Shown here: piece by piece, positions 44,013 through 53,218 of the stretch
Layout: each line of letters opens with the position of its first letter
Numbering within the stretch: the first letter of the stretch is position 1
NCBI RefSeq assembly: GCF_047246645.1
Contig: NZ_JBFOKR010000013.1
Location: 101,308 to 165,307 of the forward strand
Reading direction: 5' to 3'
DNA length: 64,000 bases
Source of the DNA: Ferdinandcohnia sp047246645
Lineage (GTDB): Bacteria; Bacillota; Bacilli; Bacillales; Bacillaceae_L
Translations under genes and position numbers: made by a program
The notes under the pieces: model-generated
Database searches by the model: none
Told to the model about the DNA's origin: nothing
The model's input: the letters and a program-made list of their open reading frames with translations, nothing else

Positions 44013-44465
44013 ATGTATCCAAACCATATGTATTGGTATGCTAGCAATCCATATATCCAAGACGATTTTGTATACCAAGATGAGTATTATGATCCTTTTT
44101 TAGAAGAGAGACAAATGGGTCAATTTTTCCCGCCAATGGGTCCACCACCTAGCGCACCAGGCTTCCAACCGCCATTTTCACAACAACCAGGTCAAGGACC
44201 AGGTGCAGGTCCACCAACAGCACCACCACCGTCATTTGTTCCTGCACAGACGCAACAACAAGCGCAAGCATTTGCTGTAGATCCAGGTAGTATTAGAGGA
44301 TGTTTATTTAGGTACACATATGTATGGCTTAGAAACAACCAACAATTTTGGTTCTACCCAACGTATGTTGGCCGAAGATCCGTTTCTGGCTACCGATGGA
44401 ATGGCTTTAGATGGCTTTACTTTGGAATAAGCTTACGCCAAATCCGTTCGTTTACTTGTGTGTAA
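44013..44465 (+). CDS. Proline/glutamine-rich protein with a conserved Trp/Tyr C-terminal domain
   Basis: 150 residues from the ATG behind AGAAGGAG (MYPNHMYWYASNPY). The middle is a Pro/Gln/Gly-rich linker of about 70 residues. The last 60 residues form a conserved domain rich in aromatic residues and arginine: RGCLFRYTYVWLR, FWFYPTYVGRR and FRWLYFGI. Similar proteins occur in Bacillus, some annotated as spore or transporter-like without evidence. A surface or spore-coat role would suit the composition but is inference. Confidence 0.65.
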   Translation: MYPNHMYWYASNPYIQDDFVYQDEYYDPFLEERQMGQFFPPMGPPPSAPGFQPPFSQQPGQGPGAGPPTAPPPSFVPAQTQQQAQAFAVDPGSIRGCLFRYTYVWLRNNQQFWFYPTYVGRRSVSGYRWNGFRWLYFGISLRQIRSFTCV

Positions 44466-44549
44466 TTGAGGAATTTGCGTTATTTCAAGGAATCAATTTA
44501 AAACTACCGAAGTAAACAAATAAATTCAATTGAAACACTATAGTACCAG

Positions 44550-44593
44550 GCGCTGCTCTTTATGTATGAATAAAAAGGTGCAGTGCTTTTTTT
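44550..44593 (+). terminator. Intrinsic terminator
   Basis: Stem GCGCTGC/GCAGTGC with one G-T pair, a long A-rich loop and seven T. It ends the Pro-rich protein gene and faces the convergent amidase gene. Confidence 0.7.
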
Positions 44594-44615
44594 ATGATTA
44601 CCCTTATGCTGATAA

Positions 44616-45581
44616 CTACTTTTCACTTTGATTCATATGTGTTATTTTATCATGCCCCAATACCGCATGGACTCCTTTAACCTCATTAACAATTTGTGTT
44701 ACTCGTAGATCAACAACCACACTAGCTAATGCTGTTGCCTCGGCTTTTTCCAATCCATATTCATCTTGCAAAAGCTCTAACATCCCTTCTAGAGCGATAA
44801 TCATTGCTTGGTTTAAATCCTCGTGAAATCCAAAAGTAATCCAACCATTCGGAGTATTTGCTCTTGGCATTTTTATATTCAAATCTTCCCTAAGTCGTAT
44901 TAATAATTCCACTTTATCCATAGGACATTCAATTGCTTGTCCAGAAACTTCTCCGTCACCTTGTGCAGCATGTCCATCACCAATCGAGAATAATGCACCA
45001 TCCACAGAAATTGGTAGATAGAGGGTACTCCCTTTTACGAGCTCCTTACAGTCAATGTTTCCTCCACAATATCTAGGTGGCATTGTGGAATGTATACCTT
45101 CTTCTTTAGGAGCAACACTCATGAAGCCCATAAATGGTGATAGAGTCACTTGAAAACAGTGATCCTGGTAATTACAAGTTCCAAGATTATTGTTATAATC
45201 TAACTCCCAATCAAATACTACTTCATTTGATTTTTCCAATCCAAGCTGTCGATTATGCCAATTACTATATCCTCCAGCACAAGTCCATCCATACCAACTC
45301 GGAATAATATCATTAACTTTCACTTCCAAAGTCATTCCCTGCTTTGCACCATGAATAGCTATTGGGCCAATAATTGGATGCCCCCATTCGGACTCTTTTT
45401 CTCTAGAGTTGAAACGAATGCGTCTTCCATTCTTTTCGGTAAAGCCCCAGCCAACGTCAATCGTATTTAGCTCAATGGAGTCTCCAGAATTAATAGTTAA
45501 AATTGGATTGTATTTATTACTTATAGAGGCATGAAGGGTCTCTTCATTCGCCTTAATTTTATATTTGTTCATTGGATTCAT
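44616..45581 (-). CDS. Acetamidase/formamidase family protein
   Basis: 321 residues of the FmdA/AmdA family, zinc-dependent enzymes that release ammonia from short amides. Visible signatures are GPIAIHGAKQGMTLEVKV, GGNIDCKELVKGSTLYLPI and the metal-site DGHAAQGDGEVSG with Asp, His and Glu. The C-terminal IVNEVKGVHAVLGHD is also typical. It stands alone, and the ATG lies nine bases after AAGGG. About 400 bp upstream (45582-45984) hold no gene, only an 18-bp palindrome GTATTTCCGAGGAAATAC at 45847. Confidence 0.85.
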   Translation of the reverse strand: MNPMNKYKIKANEETLHASISNKYNPILTINSGDSIELNTIDVGWGFTEKNGRRIRFNSREKESEWGHPIIGPIAIHGAKQGMTLEVKVNDIIPSWYGWTCAGGYSNWHNRQLGLEKSNEVVFDWELDYNNNLGTCNYQDHCFQVTLSPFMGFMSVAPKEEGIHSTMPPRYCGGNIDCKELVKGSTLYLPISVDGALFSIGDGHAAQGDGEVSGQAIECPMDKVELLIRLREDLNIKMPRANTPNGWITFGFHEDLNQAMIIALEGMLELLQDEYGLEKAEATALASVVVDLRVTQIVNEVKGVHAVLGHDKITHMNQSEK

Positions 45582-45984
45582 TTTTTATATCCCTTCATAG
45601 TTTCAGTATCTAGCAGAATTGCTATGATACTACTCTATTAAATTTATTTGATTCCTATATCAAAAAGATGCCTGCTTAATGAAAAGGTCTAAACCTTCCT
45701 TTAACTGCTTCTATTCCCCGCCACTTCTTAAGAGAATTGTCGTGATTTGTTAATTGAGTTGACACTTTTCACTTCCTCATATGGAATAAACTTTTAAAAA
45801 TATATAATATGTTTCACCTTTTTATAAATGCGACAACATTTTCTTCGTATTTCCGAGGAAATACAACATCTTACATTTCATATATTGCGCAAATGGACTA
45901 TTTTCGAGTAATACTGGCATTTAAGACAAATCCCGATAAATTTATGCTTGGGTTATTAGAATTGTCGAGAATAAACCCTAGCTG

Positions 45985-46152
45985 CTAGATTTTCCAATTC
46001 CACTCAAAGAAAACAATTGCTAAGTGAACAACAACTAAAATAACAATGCCTGGCACAAGTTCATACCACTCAAACCTCCCAGTAAAAACACCGACTATCA
46101 GAAGTGCAAGTAAAGAACCTACAATTGAGTATACTAGTTTTTTGAAATACAT
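45985..46152 (-). CDS. Small two-helix membrane protein
   Basis: 55 residues from the ATG behind AAAGGGG: MYFKKLVYSIVGSLLALLIV and a second helix LVPGIVILVVVHLAIVFFEW. No family is recognised. It stands alone behind the VOC-gene terminator. Confidence 0.55.
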   Translation of the reverse strand: MYFKKLVYSIVGSLLALLIVGVFTGRFEWYELVPGIVILVVVHLAIVFFEWNWKI

Positions 46153-46171
46153 AATTTCCCCTTTCTTTTCA

Positions 46172-46211
46172 AAAATAAAACAATAGCGTTTCCACATTTT
46201 GCAGAAACGCT
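46172..46211 (-). terminator. Intrinsic terminator of the VOC protein gene
   Basis: Perfect stem AGCGTTTC/GAAACGCT, then ATTGTTTTATTTTT on the minus strand. Confidence 0.8.
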
Positions 46212-46216
46212 CCCTT

Positions 46217-46570
46217 TTATTTCCTCTCGATTAACCCAATACCTATACCAGTTGGATCAACTAGGTACGCTAAGTAAAACTCTTCAAACTCCATCTTTTC
46301 TCTGACGACCATAGCCCCAAGATGCTTCGCCTTTGCTACTGTTTCATCTAAAGAATCAACCTCAATTTGAATACGAGTACCATGCGGGTAATCACTCGGA
46401 CCTTTACTTATTCCGCCATTAATCCCCTTCTCTTGTTCAGTGCTTTTCGCAGTAACTTCCCAATAATCCCATTGAGGTTCTGATACTTTCCATCCAAACA
46501 CATCTGAATAAAACTTCACAGCTTTTTCTGGTTCTTGACTACTCATTTCAAAGCCTATAACTTTTCCCAT
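46217..46570 (-). CDS. VOC (glyoxalase/bleomycin-resistance) family protein
   Basis: 117 residues, two beta-alpha-beta-beta-beta modules. Signatures are FEMSSQEPEKAVKFYSDVFGW at the N terminus and LVDPTGIGIGLIE at the C terminus. It belongs to the group annotated as predicted lactoylglutathione-lyase-related enzymes, for which no reaction is known. It lies 30 bases after a GNAT gene on the same strand. Confidence 0.8.
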   Translation of the reverse strand: MGKVIGFEMSSQEPEKAVKFYSDVFGWKVSEPQWDYWEVTAKSTEQEKGINGGISKGPSDYPHGTRIQIEVDSLDETVAKAKHLGAMVVREKMEFEEFYLAYLVDPTGIGIGLIERK

Positions 46571-46600
46571 TGATATGCTCCTATATTAAAAATCATTTTC

Positions 46601-47407
46601 TTATTTCCTTACCCAAATTGCCTTTGTATAAGCAATCTTCATGCCAAGCCGTTCCATATTCCGTTGACTGGTTGACCCAAACTTAGCTTGTCCCACCACT
46701 AACTGACAATTATCTACCATAGCCTGTTTGATACGTTCCTTGATTAAGGCACTTTGTACTCCTTTACCACGATGTTCTGGGCTTGTGGCAGCAGCTGCAA
46801 GGTTGGCAATCCCGTTTTTCTGATATAAAACTCCAATTCCTGCGGCCACATCATTTACACTGGCAAGATAAAATGTCCACCCTTCTTTGTTAAAAAGGAT
46901 CGAGTTATTTTGAGCAACTCCCTCTTTTAAAAATGAAGGCATTTGAAAACCCCTCGTATATATATCTGCAAAGATATCAAATTCATCCTCTTTTATCTTA
47001 CGTATTAAAACTCCTTCATAGGAGGGAATTTCAATCTTAGTGCCTGTTTGATAAAGCGTAGTGTGAAAATCACACTGATAAAATCCTAAATCATTCAAGT
47101 ATGTGAGGATTTCTGATGAAACATGTGCCGGCGTTAGTTCAAAACGGATGGGAATTTTCTTTTCATTATAATAATCAATAATCTGCTCTATAAAATCGTT
47201 ATCCTCATTATGCAATCCTTTAATTGTATTGAAAGAAGGACCTGGGATGTTTTTTACAGAAAATGCTGTTGCGTTACCGAACTGTTTAATATCGACACCC
47301 ATTGGGTTTCCAGCTATCTCTTGTATGGCAGAAAGTCTTGACGATAAACAATCAATTTCTGCTTGCTCTACTATTTTTGCCAAGTCTACATCCATTACAG
47401 AATTCAT
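46601..47407 (-). CDS. GNAT acetyltransferase, two-domain
   Basis: 268 residues. The C-terminal 140 residues are a complete GNAT domain: VLIRKIKEDEFDIFADIYTRGF and the acetyl-CoA loop ATSPEHRGKGVQSALIKERI. The N-terminal half looks like a degenerate second GNAT domain, a common layout. The acceptor is unknown. It probably shares a transcript with the following VOC gene. Confidence 0.8.
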   Translation of the reverse strand: MNSVMDVDLAKIVEQAEIDCLSSRLSAIQEIAGNPMGVDIKQFGNATAFSVKNIPGPSFNTIKGLHNEDNDFIEQIIDYYNEKKIPIRFELTPAHVSSEILTYLNDLGFYQCDFHTTLYQTGTKIEIPSYEGVLIRKIKEDEFDIFADIYTRGFQMPSFLKEGVAQNNSILFNKEGWTFYLASVNDVAAGIGVLYQKNGIANLAAAATSPEHRGKGVQSALIKERIKQAMVDNCQLVVGQAKFGSTSQRNMERLGMKIAYTKAIWVRK

Positions 47408-47509
47408 ATGTGCACTCCCTACTAAGTTATCTTAATACTATTTCTTCCTCGATTTCACAACTGTAAAAAAATGTAAATCTATGTTTAACTTCAATAACAA
47501 CTCTTAAAT

Positions 47510-48289
47510 TTACTTCTTCTGACATACATAGATCATTTGATAACTATCACTTGTTAACGGGTTTTCATTCCAATCCCTATAGATTTCTAGAACTTCTAAC
47601 CCGTTTTCATTTAGTAATCGTTTCATTTCTTGAGGGAAAACATATCTAAGTGCGATATTCGATTTGGTCTCACTCACAATGTTTCCATTCTCATCTTTAC
47701 TTCTTCTTATTGTTATATAATGTTGAACCTGTGTTAGAGAATCATAGTTATTAATAGTAGAAACATCTACTATTCTTCCTGTTTCTTCGTCTCTATAACT
47801 CTTCCAGTATTCTTCAGTAGGAGGTTGCAATAATTCGTCAGCACTTGGAAATCTCGTTCCGAAAACAAAAACACCATTCTCCTCAAGATGATTCCTTATA
47901 GAAGTGAGCAATTGATTTTGAACTTCATTCGTAAGGAAATGTTGAAAGGAGTTTCCCACCATGTAAATAAATGGACTCTTTATTCCTAGATCTAGTTTTG
48001 TACAGTCTTGTTCCACCCAGGAAACAGGAAGATTCTTACCATCCGTTTTCTTTCTGGCTAACTCTAACATGCCCGTATGTATGTCTACTCCTAGCAATTC
48101 AAACCCTTTTTCAGCAAGCGGAATTGTCGCTCTTCCTGTGCCACATGCCAAATCTATTATAGGACCTCCCTTTTTCTGGGCCCATTTCATAAGAAACTTC
48201 ACATCATCAATGTACGGATTATTTTCCTTATCATATAATTCCGGATTATCGTATTCCTCAAGATTCTTCTTTTCATTTAGTATTTCCAT
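47510..48289 (-). CDS. Class I SAM-dependent methyltransferase
   Basis: 259 residues. Motif I is IDLACGTGRATIPLAEKG, the acidic residue after beta-2 is in LLGVDIHTGMLELARK, and motif III is LEENGVFVFGTRFPS. It is a soluble small-molecule or protein methyltransferase of unknown substrate. Confidence 0.8.
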   Translation of the reverse strand: MEILNEKKNLEEYDNPELYDKENNPYIDDVKFLMKWAQKKGGPIIDLACGTGRATIPLAEKGFELLGVDIHTGMLELARKKTDGKNLPVSWVEQDCTKLDLGIKSPFIYMVGNSFQHFLTNEVQNQLLTSIRNHLEENGVFVFGTRFPSADELLQPPTEEYWKSYRDEETGRIVDVSTINNYDSLTQVQHYITIRRSKDENGNIVSETKSNIALRYVFPQEMKRLLNENGLEVLEIYRDWNENPLTSDSYQMIYVCQKK

Positions 48290-48329
48290 TCTTTTATTCC
48301 CTTCCAGACTTTTCTGAGTAACATCATTG

Positions 48330-49586
48330 TCATTGTTTAATAGATACTGTTTCTGTTACTACAACAGATTGCTTTTTAATAACGATCACAAAGAGTGTTG
48401 CGACAATGCACAATACCCCCGCTCCAATAAATGTCATCGTATAGCTATTGAATACTTCGTAAAAGTAGCCTCCTAAATATGCAGCAACTCCGGAGCCGAC
48501 TTGATGTGCCGCAAAAACCCATCCATAAATAATTGCACCATTTTCCCTTCCGAAAAAGTCAGAGGCTAACCGTACAGTAGGTGGTACAGTTGCAATCCAG
48601 TCCAAGCCATAAAACACAGCAAAGGCTATGAGCATTACATAAGATTGCATTTCGAAAGCATAAGGCAACACTAGTAAAGACAAGCCTCGCAGGCCATAAA
48701 ACCAAAACAATAGCCAACGATTGTCAAATCGGTCTGATAACCAGCCCGCAATCATCGTTCCAATAATGTTGAAGACGCCCATAAATGCAAATATGCTTGC
48801 CGCATGTACCTCAGGTATGCCATGATGGGTTGAAGCAGGGATAAAGTGAGTCCCAAGTAGTCCTGCCGTAGATAAACCACAAATAAAGAAACTAATTGAT
48901 AATAACCAAAAAGGTACAGATCGCACTCCAATCCATAACACGTCAAAGGCTGCTGTAATTGGATTTTTTGTTTCGTCCGTTTTCTCGACTTCCTTCTCTG
49001 CTCCATATGGAAGCACGCCTAGATCTCTTGGTTTGTCTTTCATCCACAGGAAAATAACTGGGGTGACTAGTAGTCCCAACCCAATAAACACTGACATTGC
49101 AAGTCGCCATGAGAATTCTCCCGTTAAATATGACAAGAGTGGGAGAAAGATCATTTGACCTGCTGCGGTAGCTGCCATTAACAAACCTAACGCAGACCCT
49201 CTTTTCTTCTCAAACCAAGTATTTGCAACATTTGCAGAAAGTACTGAAAGAAATACCCCAGAACCTAAACCAATAATAATTCCCCAGATTAGATGTAGCT
49301 GCCATATCTCTACCATAAATAAACTGGTTACGAGGCCAAATACTAAAAGGAGCATCCCGTATGACATTGTTTTTCGAAACCCAAGCTTCTGTAGTCCCGC
49401 TGCAACAAATGGACCTGAAATACCATATAAAATTAGATTAATAGCAAAAGCAAAAGAGATGGTCGAACGGCTCCAATCAAACTCTTCCTCAAGAGGTATG
49501 ATAATTACTCCAGTAATTGAGCGAATTCCCGCTGCAATTAGTACTGCGATGAACGTAATCCATACAACCACCCATCCATAATGCAT
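48330..49586 (-). CDS. Major facilitator superfamily transporter (OFA/monocarboxylate-like)
   Basis: 418 residues, 12 helices, from the ATG eight bases after GGGGG; a GTG three codons earlier is too close. The N terminus HYGWVVVWITFIAVLIAAGI and EEEFDWSRSTISFAFAI resemble oxalate:formate antiporter and monocarboxylate-type MFS proteins. The cytoplasmic loop shows GWLSDRFDNRW. The substrate is not known. Confidence 0.8.
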   Translation of the reverse strand: MHYGWVVVWITFIAVLIAAGIRSITGVIIIPLEEEFDWSRSTISFAFAINLILYGISGPFVAAGLQKLGFRKTMSYGMLLLVFGLVTSLFMVEIWQLHLIWGIIIGLGSGVFLSVLSANVANTWFEKKRGSALGLLMAATAAGQMIFLPLLSYLTGEFSWRLAMSVFIGLGLLVTPVIFLWMKDKPRDLGVLPYGAEKEVEKTDETKNPITAAFDVLWIGVRSVPFWLLSISFFICGLSTAGLLGTHFIPASTHHGIPEVHAASIFAFMGVFNIIGTMIAGWLSDRFDNRWLLFWFYGLRGLSLLVLPYAFEMQSYVMLIAFAVFYGLDWIATVPPTVRLASDFFGRENGAIIYGWVFAAHQVGSGVAAYLGGYFYEVFNSYTMTFIGAGVLCIVATLFVIVIKKQSVVVTETVSIKQ

Positions 49587-49620
49587 ACTTTGCACCCCCG
49601 TAACTTATTAAAACCTTAGG

Positions 49621-49713
49621 TCACTTTTCTTTTTCTTGGATCCAGAGATGTATTTCCTTTGCAACTCCTACGGGATTATCCCAATGCAACATATGCCCGC
49701 ATGCCGGGAGATA
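49621..49713 (-). pseudogene. C-terminal remnant of an alpha/beta hydrolase
   Basis: The minus-strand frame ends ...YLPACGHMLHWDNPVGVA, then KEIHLWIQEKEK and a TGA stop. This is the C-terminal catalytic-histidine region (GHMLHWDNP) of alpha/beta hydrolases. Upstream the frame runs only into non-matching codons, and no hydrolase core is present, so the rest of the gene has been lost. Confidence 0.65.
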
Positions 49714-49898
49714 GAGTAAATTATATATCCTCTGAAATACACATGAAGTTGTTTGCTCCATTATATTATTTACATAAATTTCTGTCTATTCTAGCAGTTT
49801 CAAACACATTATACACATCTACATGCTTTGCATATGTATTTAAGTGATTACTTTATTGCACTATTGTAGCAATAGCAGTTTCTTCATCTTTTCATATA

Positions 49899-49994
49899 TT
49901 AGAAAACTCGACGATTGCCGAACCTTTAGGCGACAGCAGAGCGGTAGTTGCACTTATGCAGATAGGGAAGAATTTTATACTTCTCATATCTGCC
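49899..49994 (+). repeat. Two-hairpin dispersed repeat, copy C
   Basis: It starts TTAGAAAACTCGACGATTGCC, then AGGCGACAGCAGAGCGGTAG, then GCAGATAGGGAAG and TTCTCATATCTGCC arms. Several compensating and non-compensating changes distinguish it from copies B and D. Confidence 0.85.
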
Positions 49995-50028
49995 AAAAAA
50001 AGATGTGTGGCAATTCAACCACACATCT
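49995..50028 (-). terminator. Intrinsic terminator of the AraC-VOC transcript
   Basis: The ten-base stem AGATGTGTGG/CCACACATCT is followed by a run of T on the minus strand. Confidence 0.8.
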
Positions 50029-50036
50029 TCATAGCT

Positions 50037-50402
50037 TTATTTTCCTACTAAAACAAATACATTTTTATCAGGTGCTTCCATTACCGCAACATGACCGGAT
50101 TCTGTTGCAAAAGGAGTTTTAATCCAGTTAACTTTATTATTTTCACTTAAAGTTTTGTAGGTCTCTCGTACATCTTCAACCAATATCTCTACTTCTGTAA
50201 ATGATAGTTCTGGGTGATTACTCAGTACCAGTTCAGAACTTTCATTACTCGGGAACCTTAACCCAACCAATTTCCAGACTACTCCACTTTCAAGTTCTCT
50301 ATCAATTTGCCAATGTACGGTCAGACCCATATTTTTATAAAAATCTAAAGATGCTTGGATATCTTTTGTGTGAATACATACACATTCTAATTTAACAAAC
50401 AT
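50037..50402 (-). CDS. VOC family protein
   Basis: 121 residues. CVCIHTKDIQASLDFYKNMG opens the first VOC module, and VEILVEDVRETYKTLSEN with the C-terminal VMEAPDKNVFVLVGK closes the second. It starts two bases after the stop of the AraC-type regulator and is probably translated from the same message. Confidence 0.8.
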   Translation of the reverse strand: MFVKLECVCIHTKDIQASLDFYKNMGLTVHWQIDRELESGVVWKLVGLRFPSNESSELVLSNHPELSFTEVEILVEDVRETYKTLSENNKVNWIKTPFATESGHVAVMEAPDKNVFVLVGK

Positions 50403-50403
50403 C

Positions 50404-51264
50404 TTATTTTACAGGAATCCAGATTTCAGAATAATAGTTTGGATCTGACGGATTACCTCCAGGATACACCTCTAACTCTGGTGATGCAGCATGCTCATAG
50501 CCACTTGAAGGGAACCATTCAGAAAAGATTTGCTTCCAAACCTTTTGCATGGCATGTGGCATTGCCCCATGCACTTCAAAAACGGCCCATTTCGATGTAG
50601 GAATGTCTAATGCAAGAAAACCATCGACATTTCCACCTTCGTGTTCAACAGCCACCCAATAATCAATTGCTCTTTTTTGCGGAGTCGTTTGATCTACACA
50701 GACACCCAGCACACCTTTAATTTTTCCGTTCATTTCCTCGATTAGTGAATCACATGTGCCATCTGTATTCACTTCATCCCACAATTTAGGAATACCTATT
50801 AAGTTTTCATCGTTTACTACCGAAAACTCACGCTTTACGCCTACTACCTTAAAACCTTCTCTTTCAACAATCGAATACTTCATTGGTTCTGCCCCTTTCA
50901 GACTCACCTGGATGACCAGGCGGTTAAATGATTGCAGCTTTCCAAGTCCCTTTCGCACTTCACTTGGGCTTACGCCATGTTGTTTACGAAAGGCCTTTGT
51001 AAAAGCCTCGGGAGTGTCATAGCCATATTTGTAGGCCAAGTCAATGATCTTGGTGTCTGTTCGGGTTAGTTCTTCAGCTGCTAATGTTAATCGGCGCCGG
51101 CGCAGATAATCCCCTACACTACTATCCGTAAGTATGGAGAAAGTACGTTGGAAATGGAATGTTGATGCATTCGCTTGGTATGCAATGTCATCGATTGAAA
51201 TATCCTCTAGAATATGCTCCTCCATATAATCAATTGCTTTTTGTAATGACTCTAGCCATGCCAT
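50404..51264 (-). CDS. AraC-family regulator with GyrI-like effector domain
   Basis: 286 residues from the ATG behind AAGGGG. The N-terminal 100 residues hold two helix-turn-helix motifs (SIDDIAYQANASTFHFQRTF and IIDLAYKYGYDTPEAFTKAF). The C-terminal 150 residues from MKYSIVEREGFKVVGVKREF form a GyrI-like/effector-binding domain that binds small hydrophobic ligands, as in Rob and BmrR-type regulators. The adjacent VOC gene is a possible target. Confidence 0.85.
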   Translation of the reverse strand: MAWLESLQKAIDYMEEHILEDISIDDIAYQANASTFHFQRTFSILTDSSVGDYLRRRRLTLAAEELTRTDTKIIDLAYKYGYDTPEAFTKAFRKQHGVSPSEVRKGLGKLQSFNRLVIQVSLKGAEPMKYSIVEREGFKVVGVKREFSVVNDENLIGIPKLWDEVNTDGTCDSLIEEMNGKIKGVLGVCVDQTTPQKRAIDYWVAVEHEGGNVDGFLALDIPTSKWAVFEVHGAMPHAMQKVWKQIFSEWFPSSGYEHAASPELEVYPGGNPSDPNYYSEIWIPVK

Positions 51265-51314
51265 ATAGCTCACCCCTTACCTACATTCTATCTATCGAGA
51301 TATTGTTTCTCCTG

Positions 51315-51773
51315 TCATTTTCTGCTTTGTTCGGACAGATTTTGTATAATAAACGTTTTTGTATCTTCATGTGTGACGCGCTGTATTAGATCATCTACTC
51401 TAAGAAACTGCAACTCTGCTATCTCATCATCTTTAGGGATAAGGGTTTCTTTTTCATCTGTGAATTCCACAAGAAACATTGTTGTTTCTTGCTTTTCGTA
51501 GCCAATTTTGTTTTGAATTTCTGAAGGAAAATCAAAACATATCTTCCTTTGATATTGACTTATCACCTTAAATTGAGAGGACCCCGTTTCTTCCTCAAGT
51601 TCACGTAGAATAGCATGCTCAAGTGTCTGGTCAACAGGTTCCACGCCACCTTTTACTACATCCCATTCCCCATCAATTTTCTTTTTTCCTTCTAGAGTAT
51701 TAATTTTTGTCTTTTGTACAACTAAAAATAAGTCATCTTTATATACAATTGCACCCACAGCCTGTCTAATCAT
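51315..51773 (-). CDS. NUDIX hydrolase
   Basis: 152 residues. The Nudix box is complete: GGVEPVDQTLEHAILRELEE continuing ETG, giving G-x5-E-x7-REL-x-EE-x-G. It hydrolyses a nucleoside diphosphate linked to an unknown group. It overlaps the upstream GNAT gene by eight bases, so the two are translated together. Confidence 0.88.
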   Translation of the reverse strand: MIRQAVGAIVYKDDLFLVVQKTKINTLEGKKKIDGEWDVVKGGVEPVDQTLEHAILRELEEETGSSQFKVISQYQRKICFDFPSEIQNKIGYEKQETTMFLVEFTDEKETLIPKDDEIAELQFLRVDDLIQRVTHEDTKTFIIQNLSEQSRK

Positions 51774-52290
51774 TCGTGAAGTTTCCTAGTTGTTTATAGT
51801 AAAGAACAGTTGTATCGAAACTTCCATTAGCCGACTTAGCGAAAAATGGGATTTCCCCTGCCATTATATATCCTAATGATTGATATAAATGATTCGACGG
51901 ATCACCTTTACGAGTATCTAAAACGAGCAAGGCTCTCTCCTCCTGTACTGCGATCTCCTCAGCAACTTCCATAAGTTTGCGAGCAATTCCCATGCGTCTA
52001 TAAGCAGGATTCGTCATTAATTTAGCAATTTCTGCGCGGTGAGTCCCGTTTTGTTTCGTACACAAATGAACTTGAATACTGCCTGCAATCTCCCCATTAT
52101 CGATTGCTACAAAAAGACGGACATCCTGGTTCAATACGGAATTCCAATAGTCTACAGCGACGACATCCTCAAGTGGTGGTAAAAATCCAATTGAAGCTCC
52201 GTCATCTACTACTTCTTTTAAAAGTCCAGACAGTTGATAAATGTATTCAGTTACCGATGTCAGTTCAATAATTTCAAAACCTTTTTTCAA
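51766..52290 (-). CDS. GNAT acetyltransferase
   Basis: 174 residues from a TTG behind GGGGTG (MKKGFEIIEL). The acetyl-CoA site is LMTNPAYRRMGIARKLMEVAEE, with LVLDTRKGDPSNHLYQSLGY later. These are the motifs of single-domain GNAT enzymes that modify small molecules. The overlap with the NUDIX gene suggests joint expression. Confidence 0.8.
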   Translation of the reverse strand: MKKGFEIIELTSVTEYIYQLSGLLKEVVDDGASIGFLPPLEDVVAVDYWNSVLNQDVRLFVAIDNGEIAGSIQVHLCTKQNGTHRAEIAKLMTNPAYRRMGIARKLMEVAEEIAVQEERALLVLDTRKGDPSNHLYQSLGYIMAGEIPFFAKSANGSFDTTVLYYKQLGNFTND

Positions 52291-52308
52291 AGAAAGCACC
52301 CCAATCTA

Positions 52309-53208
52309 TTATTGTTTTAACGAACGATCAAAATATCTTCGAAGACCTTCACCTAGAATAGTAAATGTAAAGATTGTGAGAGTTATAGCTAAACAAGTAT
52401 AAAATGGAATCCACATTGAACTAAGCATATCTTTTCTTGTCGAACCTAAAAGAGTCATCCAATTTAGACTTGTATTTTCCATCTGTGCAGCAAACGCACC
52501 ACCTTGAACAAAAACCTGGGTTATAAATATCGCAAAAATCCCCATCTGTCCAACTAATAAGGCAGTTCTACCAATATCTATAAAAAAGCTTACGATAACT
52601 GATGGAAAGATATTTGGCAAAATATGATGAGTTAGTTGTCGAATCGGGTGCACACCTACCGTTATACCAGCCTCTATATATGGCTTTTTTGCAATCAATC
52701 GCGTTTCCTCTTGAATGATAAAACTTACTTTACCAACTTCTATCAAAGATAATATAAGGATGGACCAAATAAGTCGGTTATCATCTAAAACAAGAACAGG
52801 AATACTTAAAAATAACATCTTAGAAAAGATAGTCGGAACACTAGAAAAAACCCTGTTCCAAGCGGAAACAAGCCAAGTAAAAAAGCCATGATTTCTTGAT
52901 GCCAATAAACCCAATGGGATAGCCAGGATGTAACGAAGGATTGTGATGCTTAAAATGATGAGTATCGTATCCCTTGTTCCTGCAATAATTACGATTAATA
53001 AGTTGCGGCCTTCATGGTCTGAACCGAATGGGAATTCTTGTGACGGTGAAAAAGGAGCAGTAAGTATATCGTTTTTTTCTCCAAATCGAACTCTGCTCGC
53101 TTCCTCCAATTCTTTTTCTACAAAAGGTAAATACGGGCCAATAATAGCAAGAAGCAACAGGAAAGTACACATGATAATCCCTATAACTAGTAATCGATTT
53201 CCCTTCAT
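52309..53208 (-). CDS. ABC transporter permease, DppC/OppC-like
   Basis: 299 residues and six membrane helices. An N-terminal helix is followed by APFSPSQEFPFGSDHEGRNLL, the GTD-type loop of OppC proteins, and the EAA-like contact region EAGITVGVHPIRQLTHHILPN. It starts ten bases after the DppB-like gene. No ATPase or binding protein gene is adjacent, so any full transporter must draw these from elsewhere. Confidence 0.8.
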   Translation of the reverse strand: MKGNRLLVIGIIMCTFLLLLAIIGPYLPFVEKELEEASRVRFGEKNDILTAPFSPSQEFPFGSDHEGRNLLIVIIAGTRDTILIILSITILRYILAIPLGLLASRNHGFFTWLVSAWNRVFSSVPTIFSKMLFLSIPVLVLDDNRLIWSILILSLIEVGKVSFIIQEETRLIAKKPYIEAGITVGVHPIRQLTHHILPNIFPSVIVSFFIDIGRTALLVGQMGIFAIFITQVFVQGGAFAAQMENTSLNWMTLLGSTRKDMLSSMWIPFYTCLAITLTIFTFTILGEGLRRYFDRSLKQ

Positions 53209-53218
53209 TTCTTCCCTC

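Noticed and set aside
45847..45864. Operator GTATTTCCGAGGAAATAC
   Set aside because: A real palindrome, but 265 bp from the amidase start, with no promoter beside it; no function can be assigned.
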